Notes: generated from the letters alone by a model not told the origin. A stretch of DNA of 64,000 nt from UBA7887 sp964408735 (GCA_964408735.1 CAYPAX010000002.1:17062-81061); one strand, 5' to 3'. Shown: positions 26,473 to 36,098, counted from the first letter of the stretch. Made by a program: numbers and translations.

Positions 26473-28428
26473 ATGGAAGCCAAGGTAATCTGGCTTTTCG
26501 TCTTCGTGCTGCTGTACTGGTCGTACTGCATCTTCTGGGGCGTCAAGGGCGCGCTCACGGCCCGCACCGCCAGCGATTACTTCATCGCCGGACGCGGCAT
26601 CTCGATCTGGGTGTTCGTGCTGGCAGCCACCGCGACATCGTTCTCGGGCTGGACCTTCATGGGCCATCCGGGCCTGATCTATCGCGACGGTCTGCCATAC
26701 GCCTACGCCTCGTTCTACGCCATCACCATCCCCTTCACCGGCGTCATGTTCCTCAAGCGGCAATGGATGATCGGCAAGCGCTTCGGCTTCGTCACGCCGG
26801 GCGAGATGCTGTCGGACTATTTCCGCTCCGACGCCATCCGCATCCTGGTGGTGATCGTGGCCCTGGTCTTCTCGGTGCCCTATCTCGGCATCCAGCTGCG
26901 CGCTTCCGGTTTCCTCTTCAACGTGCTGACCGACGGCATGCTCAACGTCAATGTGGGCATGTGGCTCTTGTCGGCGGTGGTGATCATCTACGTCGCCTCG
27001 GGCGGTTTGCGCGCGGTGGCCTATGTGGACACCATGCAGTGCGTCCTGCTGGCTGGCGGCATCATCGCCATCGGCATCATCACGCTGAGCAATGTCGGCG
27101 GCATGGGCAACCTCATTCAAGGCATCGCCGCGCTGACGACGATCGACGAAAATCTGACACCGGCAGGCTATAGTCACTACATCGCCATTCCGGGCGTCAT
27201 CCAGTTTGTCGATGCCGGCGCCAAGGCGCAGGGCGGCGCCTGGACCGGCATCATGGTGCTGACTTACATGTTCGCGCTGATGGGGATCCAGTCGGCGCCG
27301 GCCTTCACCATGTGGGCGTTCTCGAACAAGAGTCCGCGGCCGTTCGCGCCGCAGCAGGTCTGGGCCTCCTCCTTCGCCATCGGCCTGATCCTCTTCTTCT
27401 TTACCGCCATTCAGGGCATGGGCTCGCATCTGCTTGGTGCCGACACCGCACTGCTCGCGGCCCATCCCGAGGTGGTGAACAACGTCATGGGCGCCGGCCT
27501 CGAGGGCAAGGACCTCATGGAGTCGACGGGCAAGCAGGGCATGCTGGTGCCCCAGCTCATCAACCTGATGGCCGATACGGCACCCTGGCTGGTCGGCCTG
27601 CTCTCGGTTTGCGCGCTGGCCGCCATGCAGTCCACGGGCGCTGCCTATATGTCGACGGCGGGCGGCATGCTGACCCGCGACCTGCTCAAGCACTACCTGA
27701 TGCCCGGCGCCACCCACGCCCAGCAGAAGCTGGCCGGGCGCCTCGGCGTCGTCGTCATCGTGCTGGCGGCGCTGTTCGTGGCAACGGTATCGTCGGACGC
27801 GCTGGTGCTGCTGGGTGGCCTCGCGGTGGCCTATGGCTTCCAGATGTGGCCGTCGCTGATCGCCATCTGCTGGTGGCCCTTTCTTACCCGTGCCGGCGTC
27901 ACCCTCGGCCTCGTCGCCGGTCTCATTGCCGTCACCCTGACCGAATCGATCGGCCAGAAGCTCGGCATCACCGGCTGGGGCCGCTGGCCGCTGACCATCC
28001 ATTCGGCGGGCTGGGGCATATTGTTCAACTTGGGCACCGCGATCATCGTCTCGCGCTTCACCCAGAACACAGGTGACATGGAACACAAGATGGTCTTCCA
28101 CACCTTCCTGCGCGAGCATGCCGGCCTGCCCGAAAGCAAGCGGTATCTGATCCCGCGGGCCTGGGCCCTGACCCTGGTCTGGTTCCTTTTCGGCATCGGC
28201 CCGGGGGCGGTGATCGGCAACTCGATCTTCGGCTCGCCAACGGATGCAACGACATGGATGTTCGGTATCCCGTCGATCTGGGCCTGGCAGGTGCTGTGGT
28301 GGGTGATCGGCGTGTTCATGATGTGGTTCCTGGCCTACAAGATGGAGCTGTCGACGGTGCCCCTGCGCGAGGTCGAGGCCTTGCACGAGGATATCGGCGA
28401 CATCCAGCTGGCGGTCGACAAGCCCTGA
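26473..28428 (+). CDS. Sodium:solute symporter family transporter
   Basis: A 651-residue, strongly hydrophobic protein with about 13 predicted membrane helices. It begins VIWLFVFVLLYWSYCIFWG and carries the SSS-type segments ARTASDYFIAGRGISIW, ATATSFSGWTFMG-like and FGFVTPGEML (residues about 30-120). This family imports small solutes with sodium. The substrate is not predictable here, and no catabolic genes are adjacent. An AAGGGGGG lies about 8 bases before the ATG. The next two genes (a 75-aa two-helix protein and a membrane-anchored TPR protein) follow closely and may be accessory components. Confidence 0.88.
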   Translation: MEAKVIWLFVFVLLYWSYCIFWGVKGALTARTASDYFIAGRGISIWVFVLAATATSFSGWTFMGHPGLIYRDGLPYAYASFYAITIPFTGVMFLKRQWMIGKRFGFVTPGEMLSDYFRSDAIRILVVIVALVFSVPYLGIQLRASGFLFNVLTDGMLNVNVGMWLLSAVVIIYVASGGLRAVAYVDTMQCVLLAGGIIAIGIITLSNVGGMGNLIQGIAALTTIDENLTPAGYSHYIAIPGVIQFVDAGAKAQGGAWTGIMVLTYMFALMGIQSAPAFTMWAFSNKSPRPFAPQQVWASSFAIGLILFFFTAIQGMGSHLLGADTALLAAHPEVVNNVMGAGLEGKDLMESTGKQGMLVPQLINLMADTAPWLVGLLSVCALAAMQSTGAAYMSTAGGMLTRDLLKHYLMPGATHAQQKLAGRLGVVVIVLAALFVATVSSDALVLLGGLAVAYGFQMWPSLIAICWWPFLTRAGVTLGLVAGLIAVTLTESIGQKLGITGWGRWPLTIHSAGWGILFNLGTAIIVSRFTQNTGDMEHKMVFHTFLREHAGLPESKRYLIPRAWALTLVWFLFGIGPGAVIGNSIFGSPTDATTWMFGIPSIWAWQVLWWVIGVFMMWFLAYKMELSTVPLREVEALHEDIGDIQLAVDKP

Positions 28429-28453
28429 CGCCGGCCAAGCCGGGGGCCGCGCG

Positions 28454-28681
28454 GTGAACCAGAGCGGCTATGTCGCCTGGAGCATGGCGCTGGCGGCGGC
28501 GCTGTGGTGGCCGGTCGGTCGCATCGTCTGGGTGATGGCGGTGCGCCGGCTCGAACGGCGCCTCGGGCGCAGCCTTGACCCAACCGAGGTCGCCGCCCAG
28601 CGCCGCCGCGCCTGGCTGCTGGCCTTGCCCCTCTGCCTGGTCTTCTCGGGCCTGTTCAATCTGCGCCTGCTGCAAGGATGA
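28454..28681 (+). CDS. Small two-helix membrane protein
   Basis: A 75-residue protein starting with GTG. It has two hydrophobic helices (VAWSMALAAALWWPVGRIVWVMAV-like segment at 8-30, and WLLALPLCLVFSGLFNL at 53-70) separated by a basic loop rich in Arg. I recognise no family. It begins 25 bases after the symporter stop and overlaps the following TPR gene by 4 bases, so the three genes look co-transcribed. An accessory or stabilising role for the transporter is an inference only. Confidence 0.6.
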   Translation: MNQSGYVAWSMALAAALWWPVGRIVWVMAVRRLERRLGRSLDPTEVAAQRRRAWLLALPLCLVFSGLFNLRLLQG

Positions 28682-29247
28682 CCAACCAAGCCTGGAAGCG
28701 CCTGGCGGTCGCCCTCGGCCTGGCCACCGCCGCCTGGTTCCTCTACGACATGCTGATTGCCGGGCGTGACCCGGGCCTCGATGCCCAATCGGCGGCCGAC
28801 AGATTGTTCGAGGACGGCGCCTATGAACGCGCCCTGGCGCTCTATCGCGAGCGCGATGCGATCGAGCCTGGCAACGCCTTTGCGCTACGTGGCATCGCGC
28901 TGAGCCTGATGCAGCTCGGCCGCACTGACGAGGCGCTCGGCGCCTTCGCAGCCGCCATTGACGCCGACCCGCAAGATGCCAGCGCCTTCGCCAATCGCGG
29001 CATTCTGCATGATCGCTTAGGCGACTACGAACGCGCCATGGCCGACTACCGCCAGGCGCTGACCCTTGACGCCGAGATCGCCGACGGCCCCGGCTTCCTC
29101 ACCCGCTTCCTGCGCAACCAACCCGACCGCCCGCCGTCCGTCGCCGACCGCCTCGGCTACCTCGAAGCCGAGTTCGCCAAGCCGGAGGAAGAGCGCGTGC
29201 TGATGATGCCGGACGCTGACGCGGAGCAGCGGCCGTATCAGCAGTAA
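28678..29247 (+). CDS. Membrane-anchored TPR protein
   Basis: A 189-residue protein with an N-terminal signal anchor (LAVALGLATAAWFLYDMLIA) and at least three TPR motifs: EDGAYERALALYRERDAIEPGN-type helices at about 42-65, a second (AFALRGIALSLMQLGRTDEAL) and a third (ASAFANRGILHDRLGDYERAM). The TPR part should lie outside the cytoplasm as a protein-protein scaffold. It overlaps the small membrane protein gene (ATGA), tying it to the symporter unit. Confidence 0.78.
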   Translation: MTNQAWKRLAVALGLATAAWFLYDMLIAGRDPGLDAQSAADRLFEDGAYERALALYRERDAIEPGNAFALRGIALSLMQLGRTDEALGAFAAAIDADPQDASAFANRGILHDRLGDYERAMADYRQALTLDAEIADGPGFLTRFLRNQPDRPPSVADRLGYLEAEFAKPEEERVLMMPDADAEQRPYQQ

Positions 29248-29491
29248 GGATAGGGCCTCACGCGGAGGCGCTGGCTCGCGGCGCACAACAGTCGCGAAGA
29301 TTGCAGATCAACATTCGAGCTCTAACGCCTTGATTTGCAAATTAAACAGCACGCAAGGAACGATCACCGACGCCCGGAGAATGGCAACACAGCAAGCCTA
29401 TCCTGTCCGTTGCAAATGAAAGGGGCGCTAGATACCCTCACCTAACGCGTATCGATGCGATGGAATCAGATCAAAATTGGAGGGAGATAAA

Positions 29492-30787
29492 ATGTCAGTA
29501 GCAAGACTCACTTGTACGCTTTTCGTCGCCCTGGGCCTGTCGGTCGCTTCGGCAATTGCAGGGGAAATGCCGACAACCACACCGGAGGAAGTCGGATTGT
29601 CCGAAGATCGGCTAACCCGAATTGGTGATACCATCAACAGCGAGATTGCCGCTGGAAACATCGCAGGCGGTGTCCTGCTCGTGGCACGGCATGGAAAGGT
29701 CGCCTTTCTGGAGGCTTATGGCGAGCAGGATGCCGTTGCGGGAACCCCGATGGCACCCGATTCCCTGTTCCGCCTGTGGTCGATGACCAAACCAATCGTT
29801 AGTGTTGCTGTCCTGATGCTGAACGAGCAGGGGAAGCTGCTTCTCAACGACCCTGTCGCCAAGTATATTCCGGCATTTGGTGAGACGCGGGTGTGGGTCG
29901 AGGGTACAGGCGGCGATAACGGCCCGATGGAGTTCGAGGCGGCTGTGCGTCCGATTACCATCCAAGACCTGCTTCGGCACACCTCCGGCATCGTCTATGG
30001 CCTGTTCGGGAACACGCCTGTCCATGCCATGTACAACGAAGCCGGCGTCATGAGCTGGGACAATACGACCGCCGAGTTCGCCGACAAGATGGCGGGCCTT
30101 CCTGTCGCGCATCAGCCGGGAACGGTTTGGGATTACGGTCAATCGACGGACGTGCTGGCGCGGGTCATCGAGGTTGTCTCCGGGCAGCCGATGGATGTCT
30201 TCCTGCAGGAGAATATATTCGGACCCCTCGGCATGAGCGAGACCGGCTATTGGTTCGGCGCGGAAGATGGCGATCGCGTCGCCGAGCAATTGCCGAATCC
30301 GGAGACCGGCGAGCCGAGTCCGGGTCGCGACGTTACGGTCGAGCCGACATGGCGGCCGGGCGGCCACGGCCTCGTATCGACGGCGTCGGACTATTGGCGT
30401 TTCGCGCAGATGCTGTTGAACGGCGGTGAGCTCGACGGGGTGCGGATACTGAGCCCGACCACTGTCGCCTATATGGCCAGCGACCATCTCGGCAATGGGA
30501 TCGAGAAGCGGCCGGGGCTGATGTGGTGGGTCGGCGAGGGCCAAGGGTTCGGCCTCGGTGTCGCCGTGCGCCTGCAGGACGGCGTCACCCATTGGAATGG
30601 CTCGGCCGGGGATTTCTATTGGCTCGGCTATGCGAGCACGAACTTCCTGGTCAGTCCCGCGAACGATATGGTTGGAGTCTTCTTGGCACAGCAGATCCCG
30701 CTGGCGCTGAAATACCGCGACATCGTGTTCAGCTTGCTGCCGCAGACAATCGTCGACGGCGCATCGATGGAAGTCGCGGCGGAATAA
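29492..30787 (+). CDS. Secreted serine hydrolase of the beta-lactamase class C/EstB family
   Basis: A 431-residue protein with a signal peptide (MSVARLTCTLFVALGLSVAS). It has the nucleophile motif S97-M-T-K100 (LWSMTKPIVS) in a penicillin-binding-type fold; the Tyr motif is WDYGQSTD (Y-G-Q in place of the class C Y-A-N) and the third motif region is THWNGSAG. Family members are esterases, D-aminopeptidases or beta-lactamases; antibiotic resistance cannot be claimed. ATG29492 has GGAGGGAG seven bases upstream, better than the TTG at 29477. The gene and its 244-base upstream region have lower GC than the neighbours, suggesting acquisition. That upstream region holds no gene I can support. Confidence 0.87.
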   Translation: MSVARLTCTLFVALGLSVASAIAGEMPTTTPEEVGLSEDRLTRIGDTINSEIAAGNIAGGVLLVARHGKVAFLEAYGEQDAVAGTPMAPDSLFRLWSMTKPIVSVAVLMLNEQGKLLLNDPVAKYIPAFGETRVWVEGTGGDNGPMEFEAAVRPITIQDLLRHTSGIVYGLFGNTPVHAMYNEAGVMSWDNTTAEFADKMAGLPVAHQPGTVWDYGQSTDVLARVIEVVSGQPMDVFLQENIFGPLGMSETGYWFGAEDGDRVAEQLPNPETGEPSPGRDVTVEPTWRPGGHGLVSTASDYWRFAQMLLNGGELDGVRILSPTTVAYMASDHLGNGIEKRPGLMWWVGEGQGFGLGVAVRLQDGVTHWNGSAGDFYWLGYASTNFLVSPANDMVGVFLAQQIPLALKYRDIVFSLLPQTIVDGASMEVAAE

Positions 30788-30800
30788 TCATAGCCGTCCA

Positions 30801-30852
30801 GGGCTCCGGTCTTCGCCATGTGGCGCGAAGACTGGGGCCCGATCCCTTTTCT
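30801..30852 (+). terminator. Hairpin terminator between convergent genes
   Basis: The left arm (CCGGTCTTCGCCA region, 30801-30818) pairs with the right arm (TGGCGCGAAGACTGGGGCCC, 30821-30840) with a small bulge, followed by CCCTTTTCT. It lies in the 73-base gap between the convergent serine hydrolase and purA genes and best fits termination of the plus-strand gene. Confidence 0.55.
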
Positions 30853-30860
30853 ATGCCGCC

Positions 30861-32153
30861 TCAATCCGCGAAGGGGTCGCTCATGAGGATGGTGTCGTCG
30901 CGCTCGGGGCTGGTCGACAGCAGCGTGACCGGGGCGCCGATGAGCTCTTCGATGCGGCGGACATATTTGACCGCGGTGGCCGGCAGTGCCGCCCAGCTGC
31001 GGGCGCCGCGGGTGCTTTCGTGCCAGCCTTCGAGGGTCTCGTAAACCGGCTCCACGGCGGCTTGGGCGCGGGGGCTCGCAGGCAGGTGGTCGACCATCTC
31101 GCCGCCGAGGCGGTAGCCGGTACATACCTTCAGCTCGTCGAAGCCGTCGAGCACGTCGAGCTTGGTCAGCGCGATGCCGCCGATGCCGCCCAGGCGGATG
31201 GCCTGGCGCACCAGCACCGCGTCGAACCAGCCGCAACGCCTGGCGCGGCCCGTGACCGTGCCGAACTCATGACCGCGCTCGCCGAGCGAGCGGCCGATCT
31301 CGTCTTCGAGCTCGGTCGGGAACGGCCCCTCACCGACCCGCGTGGTATAGGCCTTGGTGATGCCGAGCACGGTGTCGATGCTGCCGGGCCCGATGCCCGA
31401 GCCAACCGCCGCCGCACCCGCCAGGGTGTTCGACGAAGTGACGAAGGGATAGGTGCCGTGATCGATATCGAGCATGGCGCCTTGCGCGCCTTCGAAAAGG
31501 ATGCGCTTGCCCTCGCGCCGCGCCTGATCCAGCTCGATGCCGACCGTTGCCGCGAAAGGCAGGATGCGCTCGGCGACTTCGAGCAGGTCGGCGCGCAGCT
31601 TGTCCTTGTCGACGGGCGCGAGATCCATGCCCTGGCGCAGCACGTCGTGGTGCAGTAGTGCGGCATCGATTCGTGCGGCAAGCAGGCCCTCGTCCGCCAG
31701 ATCACAGAGGCGGATTGCGCGGCGCGCGATCTTGTCCTCGTAGGCCGGGCCGATGCCGCGCCCGGTGGTGCCGATCTTGGCCGAGCCCCGCAGCACCTCG
31801 CGCTGACGGTCGAGCTCGCCGTGCAGGGGCAGGATGAGGCAGGCGTTTTCGGCGATGCGCAGGCTTTCGGGCGTCGCCGTCACGCCCTGGCCGGCGAGGC
31901 GGTCGATCTCCTCGAGCAGGGCCCAGGGATCGATGACCACGCCATTGCCGATCAGAGAGGTCTTGCCGGGCCGCACGATGCCCGACGGCAGCAGGCTCAG
32001 CTTGTAGGTGACGCCGTCGATGACAAGGGTATGGCCGGCATTGTGCCCGCCCTGGAAGCGCACCACGATATCGGCGCGCTCCGACAGCCAGTCGACGATC
32101 TTGCCCTTGCCCTCGTCGCCCCATTGCGAGCCGACCACGACCACATTGGCCAT
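30861..32153 (-). CDS. purA: Adenylosuccinate synthetase
   Basis: A 430-residue GTP-dependent enzyme making adenylosuccinate from IMP and aspartate, the first committed step to AMP. The N-terminal catalytic P-loop GSQWGDEGKGKIVDWLSE, the following FQGGHNAGHT, and the IMP-binding TTGRGIGPAYEDK are present; FEGAQGAMLDIDHGTYP and SSNTLAG also match. It lies 10 bases after hisZ in the serC-serA-hisZ-purA run. Confidence 0.97.
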   Translation of the reverse strand: MANVVVVGSQWGDEGKGKIVDWLSERADIVVRFQGGHNAGHTLVIDGVTYKLSLLPSGIVRPGKTSLIGNGVVIDPWALLEEIDRLAGQGVTATPESLRIAENACLILPLHGELDRQREVLRGSAKIGTTGRGIGPAYEDKIARRAIRLCDLADEGLLAARIDAALLHHDVLRQGMDLAPVDKDKLRADLLEVAERILPFAATVGIELDQARREGKRILFEGAQGAMLDIDHGTYPFVTSSNTLAGAAAVGSGIGPGSIDTVLGITKAYTTRVGEGPFPTELEDEIGRSLGERGHEFGTVTGRARRCGWFDAVLVRQAIRLGGIGGIALTKLDVLDGFDELKVCTGYRLGGEMVDHLPASPRAQAAVEPVYETLEGWHESTRGARSWAALPATAVKYVRRIEELIGAPVTLLSTSPERDDTILMSDPFAD

Positions 32154-32163
32154 TCCCTACTCC

Positions 32164-33306
32164 TCAGTCGTCCTCGGCAAGCGGCCTGACGGCGCCATCC
32201 TGCCAGATATGCGTACAGGCCAGGCGTCGGGCCTCGGCGATATCGCCATTGCCGGCGGTGACCAGTCCCTTGACGGTCTGCCAACCCTCCGCCCGCGCCT
32301 CTGCCGCGGCTTCCGCCGGCGCCTCGTAAGGCACGAAAAGGCGGTCGGGCGCGGCGGGCTGGGGTGCCGAGTTCAGCAAAGCATCGCCGAGCAGGGTGAA
32401 ACCCGTGGCGGGCTCGCCGGCGGCGGTGATATAGCGCCCGCCGAAACCGAGCTCGGTGCGCGCGCCGAGCGCATAGAGCGTGAACGATATGCCGCTGTGA
32501 TACTCGAAGCCACGACGCTCCAGGGGATCGACGGTGAGGGTCAGATCGGGCGCGGCGCTGCGCACCAGCTCGACCACTTCGGTCAGGCGCGCGACCAGGC
32601 GCGCCGGTGCCTCGGGTAGGCCGTCGATGGCGCAATCAACCGAGAGCAAGCGCCCAAACAGCCGCGCCACGTCGCCATTGGCACCACTGGTGGCGGCTTC
32701 GGTCAAGGCCGCGGCATCCTTGCGGTCGATGGCCGCTAGCACGCCCGCGCGCGCGTCGCCGTCGAGAGCGAAGGCATCGCAGATCGCGCCTGCCAGATCG
32801 GGCACGTTGATGTCGACGCTGAGGCCTTCGATGCCGAGCCCGGCCAGCGCCTCGGCGGCAAGCAGGATGACCTCGGCATCGGCGGTGCCGGCATGGGCGG
32901 GGCCGATCAGCTCGACGCCGATCTGGCGGAACTGGCGATCCTCGCGCAACTGGCCGCCGCGCACGCGCAAGACCTCGCCGGCATAGCAGAGCCGTAGGGG
33001 CCGCGCCTCGGCCGCCAGCCGGGTGGCGGCGATGCGTGCGATCTGCGGCGTAATGTCGGCGCGCAAGCCCATCATGCGCTGGGACACCGGATCCATGATG
33101 CGGAACGTCTGTCCGGCCATGGCAGCGCCGACACCGTCGAGCAGGCCTTCCTCGAACTCGACCAGCGGCGGCTTGACGCGCTGATAGCCGAAGCGCGCGA
33201 AACGGTCGAGAAGCGCCCGGCTCAGGCCGTCCTCATGGTCGGCGAGCGGCGGCAGCAGATCCTGCAGGCCCGCCGGCAACAGGGTTTTCTGGCGTGGATC
33301 GTTCAT
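32164..33306 (-). CDS. hisZ: ATP phosphoribosyltransferase regulatory subunit HisZ
   Basis: A 380-residue histidyl-tRNA-synthetase-like protein lacking the anticodon domain. It starts with LLPAGLQDLLPP and has MMGLRADITPQIARIA and REDRQFRQIGVELIG, the class II motif remnants typical of HisZ. With a short-form HisG (not in this window) it forms the first enzyme of histidine synthesis and gives feedback control. True HisRS is about 420 residues with a C-terminal anticodon domain, which is absent. It sits between serA (34 bases) and purA (10 bases), an arrangement seen in related Alphaproteobacteria. Confidence 0.93.
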   Translation of the reverse strand: MNDPRQKTLLPAGLQDLLPPLADHEDGLSRALLDRFARFGYQRVKPPLVEFEEGLLDGVGAAMAGQTFRIMDPVSQRMMGLRADITPQIARIAATRLAAEARPLRLCYAGEVLRVRGGQLREDRQFRQIGVELIGPAHAGTADAEVILLAAEALAGLGIEGLSVDINVPDLAGAICDAFALDGDARAGVLAAIDRKDAAALTEAATSGANGDVARLFGRLLSVDCAIDGLPEAPARLVARLTEVVELVRSAAPDLTLTVDPLERRGFEYHSGISFTLYALGARTELGFGGRYITAAGEPATGFTLLGDALLNSAPQPAAPDRLFVPYEAPAEAAAEARAEGWQTVKGLVTAGNGDIAEARRLACTHIWQDGAVRPLAEDD

Positions 33307-33340
33307 AGCGCGGAGAAACTACCTTACTCACGCCACAATG

Positions 33341-34915
33341 TCAGAATTTCAACGACTTGGCTTGGACCACACCGTCGAGCACCCGCAGCTCTTCAAGCAG
33401 GGCCGCCGGTACTTCCTGGTCGACCTCGACCAGGGCCATGGCCTCGCCACCCGCTTGTGAGCGCCCGAGGTGGAACGTCGCGATGTTGATGCCGGCGTCG
33501 CCCAGGGTCTTGGCGAAGGAACCGACCATGCCCGGCAGGTCGCGGTTCTTGATGTAGAGCATGTCCGTGCCGATGCCAGCATCCATGGCGATGCCTTCGA
33601 TCTCGGTGATGCGCGGGCGCTCGCCGAGCAGGGTGCCCGAGATGCTGCGCGTGCGACGCTCGGTGGTCACGGTCAGGCGAACCAGGGTGTGATAGTCGCA
33701 ACGGCCGTCGAAGAGAGTCTCGCGTACCTCGATCTCTCTCTCCTTGGCGATGACCGGCGCGTTGACCATGTTGACGCCTTCCAGCTGCGGCGCCAGCAGG
33801 CCTTGGAGGACCACCGCCGTGACGGGCCGACAATTGAGGGTCGCCGCGTGCCCTTCGAACTGCAGCGAGACGGAGGTGATGCCGCTTTCGGTGATCTGCC
33901 CGGCAAAGCTGCCGAGCTGGCGGGCCAGCGCCAGATAGGGATCGAGCCTGGGCGCTTCTTCGGCGGTCACGGACGGCATGTTCAGCGCGTTGGTCACGGC
34001 ACCGTCGAGCAGGTAATCGGCAATCTGCTCGGCGACCTGCAACGCCACCTTTTCCTGCGCCTCGCTGGTCGAGGCACCGAGATGAGGCGTGGCGATGACC
34101 TGCTCGAAGGCGAATAGCGGGCTCTCGCCAACCGGCTCTGTCTCGAAGACGTCGAGCGCCGCGCCTGCCACGTGGCCGGACTCGATGGCCCCCGCCAGAT
34201 CGGCCTCGTTGACCAGACCGCCGCGGGCGCAATTGACGATGCGCACGCCCTTGCGGGTCTTGGCCAGGGCTTCGGCATCGAGAATATTGCGTGTGCTATC
34301 GGTCAGCGGCGTATGCAGGCTGATGAAGTCGGCCCGCGACAGCAGCGCGTCGAGCTCGACCTTCTCCAGCGCCAGCTCTGTGGCGCGCTCGCTCGACATG
34401 TAGGGGTCGAAGGCGATGACGCGCATCTTCAGGCCTTGCGCGCGGTCGGCGACGATCGAGCCGATGTTGCCGCAACCGATCAGGCCCAAGGTCTTGCCCG
34501 CAAGCTCCACCCCCATGAAGCGCGATTTCTCCCACTTGCCGGCCCGCGTCGAGGCGTCGGCCTGGGAGATGCGCCGGGCTAGCGCCATCATCATGGCAAG
34601 GGCGTGCTCGGCAGTGGTTACCGAATTGCCGAAGGGCGTATTCATCACCACCACGCCATCGGCGGTGGCCGCCGGCACGTCGACATTGTCGACGCCGATG
34701 CCGGCGCGCCCGACCACGCGTAGCTGTTTCGCCGCCGCCAGCACCTCGGCCGTGACCTTGGTCGCGGAGCGGATGGCCAGGCCGTCGCAATCGGCAATGC
34801 GATCCAGCAATGCGTCCGGGTCGAGCCCCGGTGCCTCGTCGACCTCGATGCCGCGGTTGCGGAATATCTCCGCCGCCAGCGGACTGAGCTTGTCGGATAT
34901 CAGAACTTTTGGCAT
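33341..34915 (-). CDS. serA: D-3-phosphoglycerate dehydrogenase (long form)
   Basis: A 524-residue enzyme oxidising 3-phosphoglycerate, the first step of serine synthesis. The substrate/NAD domains have GRAGIGVDNVD, the Rossmann GCGNIGSIVADRA, NCARGGLVNEADL and TPHLGASTSEAQ with the catalytic His. After these come the intervening ASB domain and a C-terminal ACT domain (NRDLPGMVGSFAKTLGDAGI-type, last 75 residues) for allosteric control. An upstream in-frame ATG would add 58 low-complexity residues overlapping the serC end region. ATG34915 (MPKVLISDKLSP) fits the family. Confidence 0.96.
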   Translation of the reverse strand: MPKVLISDKLSPLAAEIFRNRGIEVDEAPGLDPDALLDRIADCDGLAIRSATKVTAEVLAAAKQLRVVGRAGIGVDNVDVPAATADGVVVMNTPFGNSVTTAEHALAMMMALARRISQADASTRAGKWEKSRFMGVELAGKTLGLIGCGNIGSIVADRAQGLKMRVIAFDPYMSSERATELALEKVELDALLSRADFISLHTPLTDSTRNILDAEALAKTRKGVRIVNCARGGLVNEADLAGAIESGHVAGAALDVFETEPVGESPLFAFEQVIATPHLGASTSEAQEKVALQVAEQIADYLLDGAVTNALNMPSVTAEEAPRLDPYLALARQLGSFAGQITESGITSVSLQFEGHAATLNCRPVTAVVLQGLLAPQLEGVNMVNAPVIAKEREIEVRETLFDGRCDYHTLVRLTVTTERRTRSISGTLLGERPRITEIEGIAMDAGIGTDMLYIKNRDLPGMVGSFAKTLGDAGINIATFHLGRSQAGGEAMALVEVDQEVPAALLEELRVLDGVVQAKSLKF

Positions 34916-34940
34916 GGCAGGTGTTCTTGCTCCAGGATGG

Positions 34941-36098
34941 TCAAGCGGCCGCGCGGGCCTCGGCGAAGGCCCAGTCGAGCCATGGCAGCAGGGCGTCCAG
35001 ATCGTCACCTTCGATGGTGGCGCCGGCCCAGATGCGCAGGCCCGGCGGGGCATCGCGGTAGGCGCCGATATCGTAGGCCACGTCCTCATTTGCGAGCGCG
35101 TTGGCGATGCTCTTGGCGACGGCGCGCTGATCGGCCTCGTCGAGCCCCGCGAACCAGGGATCGACGATCTTCAGACACACCGATGTGGACGAGCGCTCGG
35201 CTGTCTCGGCGGCGAGAAAGTCGACCCAGTCGGTCTCCGCCACCCAGGCCGCGATACGCGCGAGATTGCCTTCGCTGCGCGCCACCAGCGCCGCGCCGCC
35301 GCCGAGAGATTTGGCCCAGCGCAAGGCGTCAAGCGCATCCTCGACGCATATCATCGACGGCGTATTGATGGTCTCGCCCTTGAAGATGCCTTCGATAAGC
35401 TTGCCGCCCTTGGTCAGCCGGAAGATCTTCGGCATCGGCCAGGGCGGCGTATAGCTCTGCAGGCGTTCCACGGCCCGAGGACCGAGCGCCAGCATGCCAT
35501 GCTGCCCCTCGCCGCCGAGCACTTTCTGCCACGACCAGGTCACCGCATCGAGCTTGTCCCAGGGCATATCCATGGCGAAGACGGCGGATGTCGCGTCGCA
35601 CAGCACCAGACCGTCGCGATCGCCCGAGATCCAGTCGCCGTTGGGTACGCGCACGCCCGAGGTGGTGCCGTTCCAGGCGAAAACCACGTCGCGATCGGGC
35701 GAGACCTCCGAGAGATTGGGTAGCGCGCCATAATCGGCTTCGTGCTTTCGCAAATCGTCCAGCTTGAGCTGGGAGACGATGTCGCCTAACCAGCCCTTGC
35801 CAAAGCTTTCCCAGGCCAGCACATCGACCCCGCGCACGCCGAGCAGCGACCACATGGCCATCTCGAAAGCGCCGGTGTCGGATGCGGGCACGATGCCGAG
35901 GCGCCAATCGGCCGGCAGGCCGAGAATGTCCCGGCTCAGGTCGATGACCTCTGCGAGCCGCGCCTTGGCGTCGCCGGCGCGGTGGGAGCGGCCGACCAAA
36001 GCGCCTTCGAGCGCGTCAAGCGACCATCCCGGGCGCTTGGCGCAGGGCCCCGACGAGAAGCGGGGCATGGCCGGCTTGCGGCCAGGCTTGTCTGTCAT
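34941..36098 (-). CDS. serC: Phosphoserine aminotransferase
   Basis: A 385-residue class V PLP aminotransferase of the alphaproteobacterial SerC type, converting 3-phosphohydroxypyruvate to phosphoserine. It starts KPAMPRFSSGPCAKRPGWS, has GRSHRAGDAK, SDTGAFEMAMWSLLG, the Asp of CDATSAVFAMDM, and the PLP lysine in SWQKVLGGEGQHG. It precedes serA by 25 bases, so the pathway order is reversed but both are co-expressed. A strong promoter and a roughly 32-base structured leader lie directly upstream. Confidence 0.95.
   Translation of the reverse strand: MTDKPGRKPAMPRFSSGPCAKRPGWSLDALEGALVGRSHRAGDAKARLAEVIDLSRDILGLPADWRLGIVPASDTGAFEMAMWSLLGVRGVDVLAWESFGKGWLGDIVSQLKLDDLRKHEADYGALPNLSEVSPDRDVVFAWNGTTSGVRVPNGDWISGDRDGLVLCDATSAVFAMDMPWDKLDAVTWSWQKVLGGEGQHGMLALGPRAVERLQSYTPPWPMPKIFRLTKGGKLIEGIFKGETINTPSMICVEDALDALRWAKSLGGGAALVARSEGNLARIAAWVAETDWVDFLAAETAERSSTSVCLKIVDPWFAGLDEADQRAVAKSIANALANEDVAYDIGAYRDAPPGLRIWAGATIEGDDLDALLPWLDWAFAEARAAA

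Noticed and set aside
29492..30787. Calling the serine hydrolase an antibiotic-resistance AmpC
   Set aside because: SxxK is present, but the Tyr and KTG-equivalent motifs differ from AmpC, and the family includes many esterases and peptidases.
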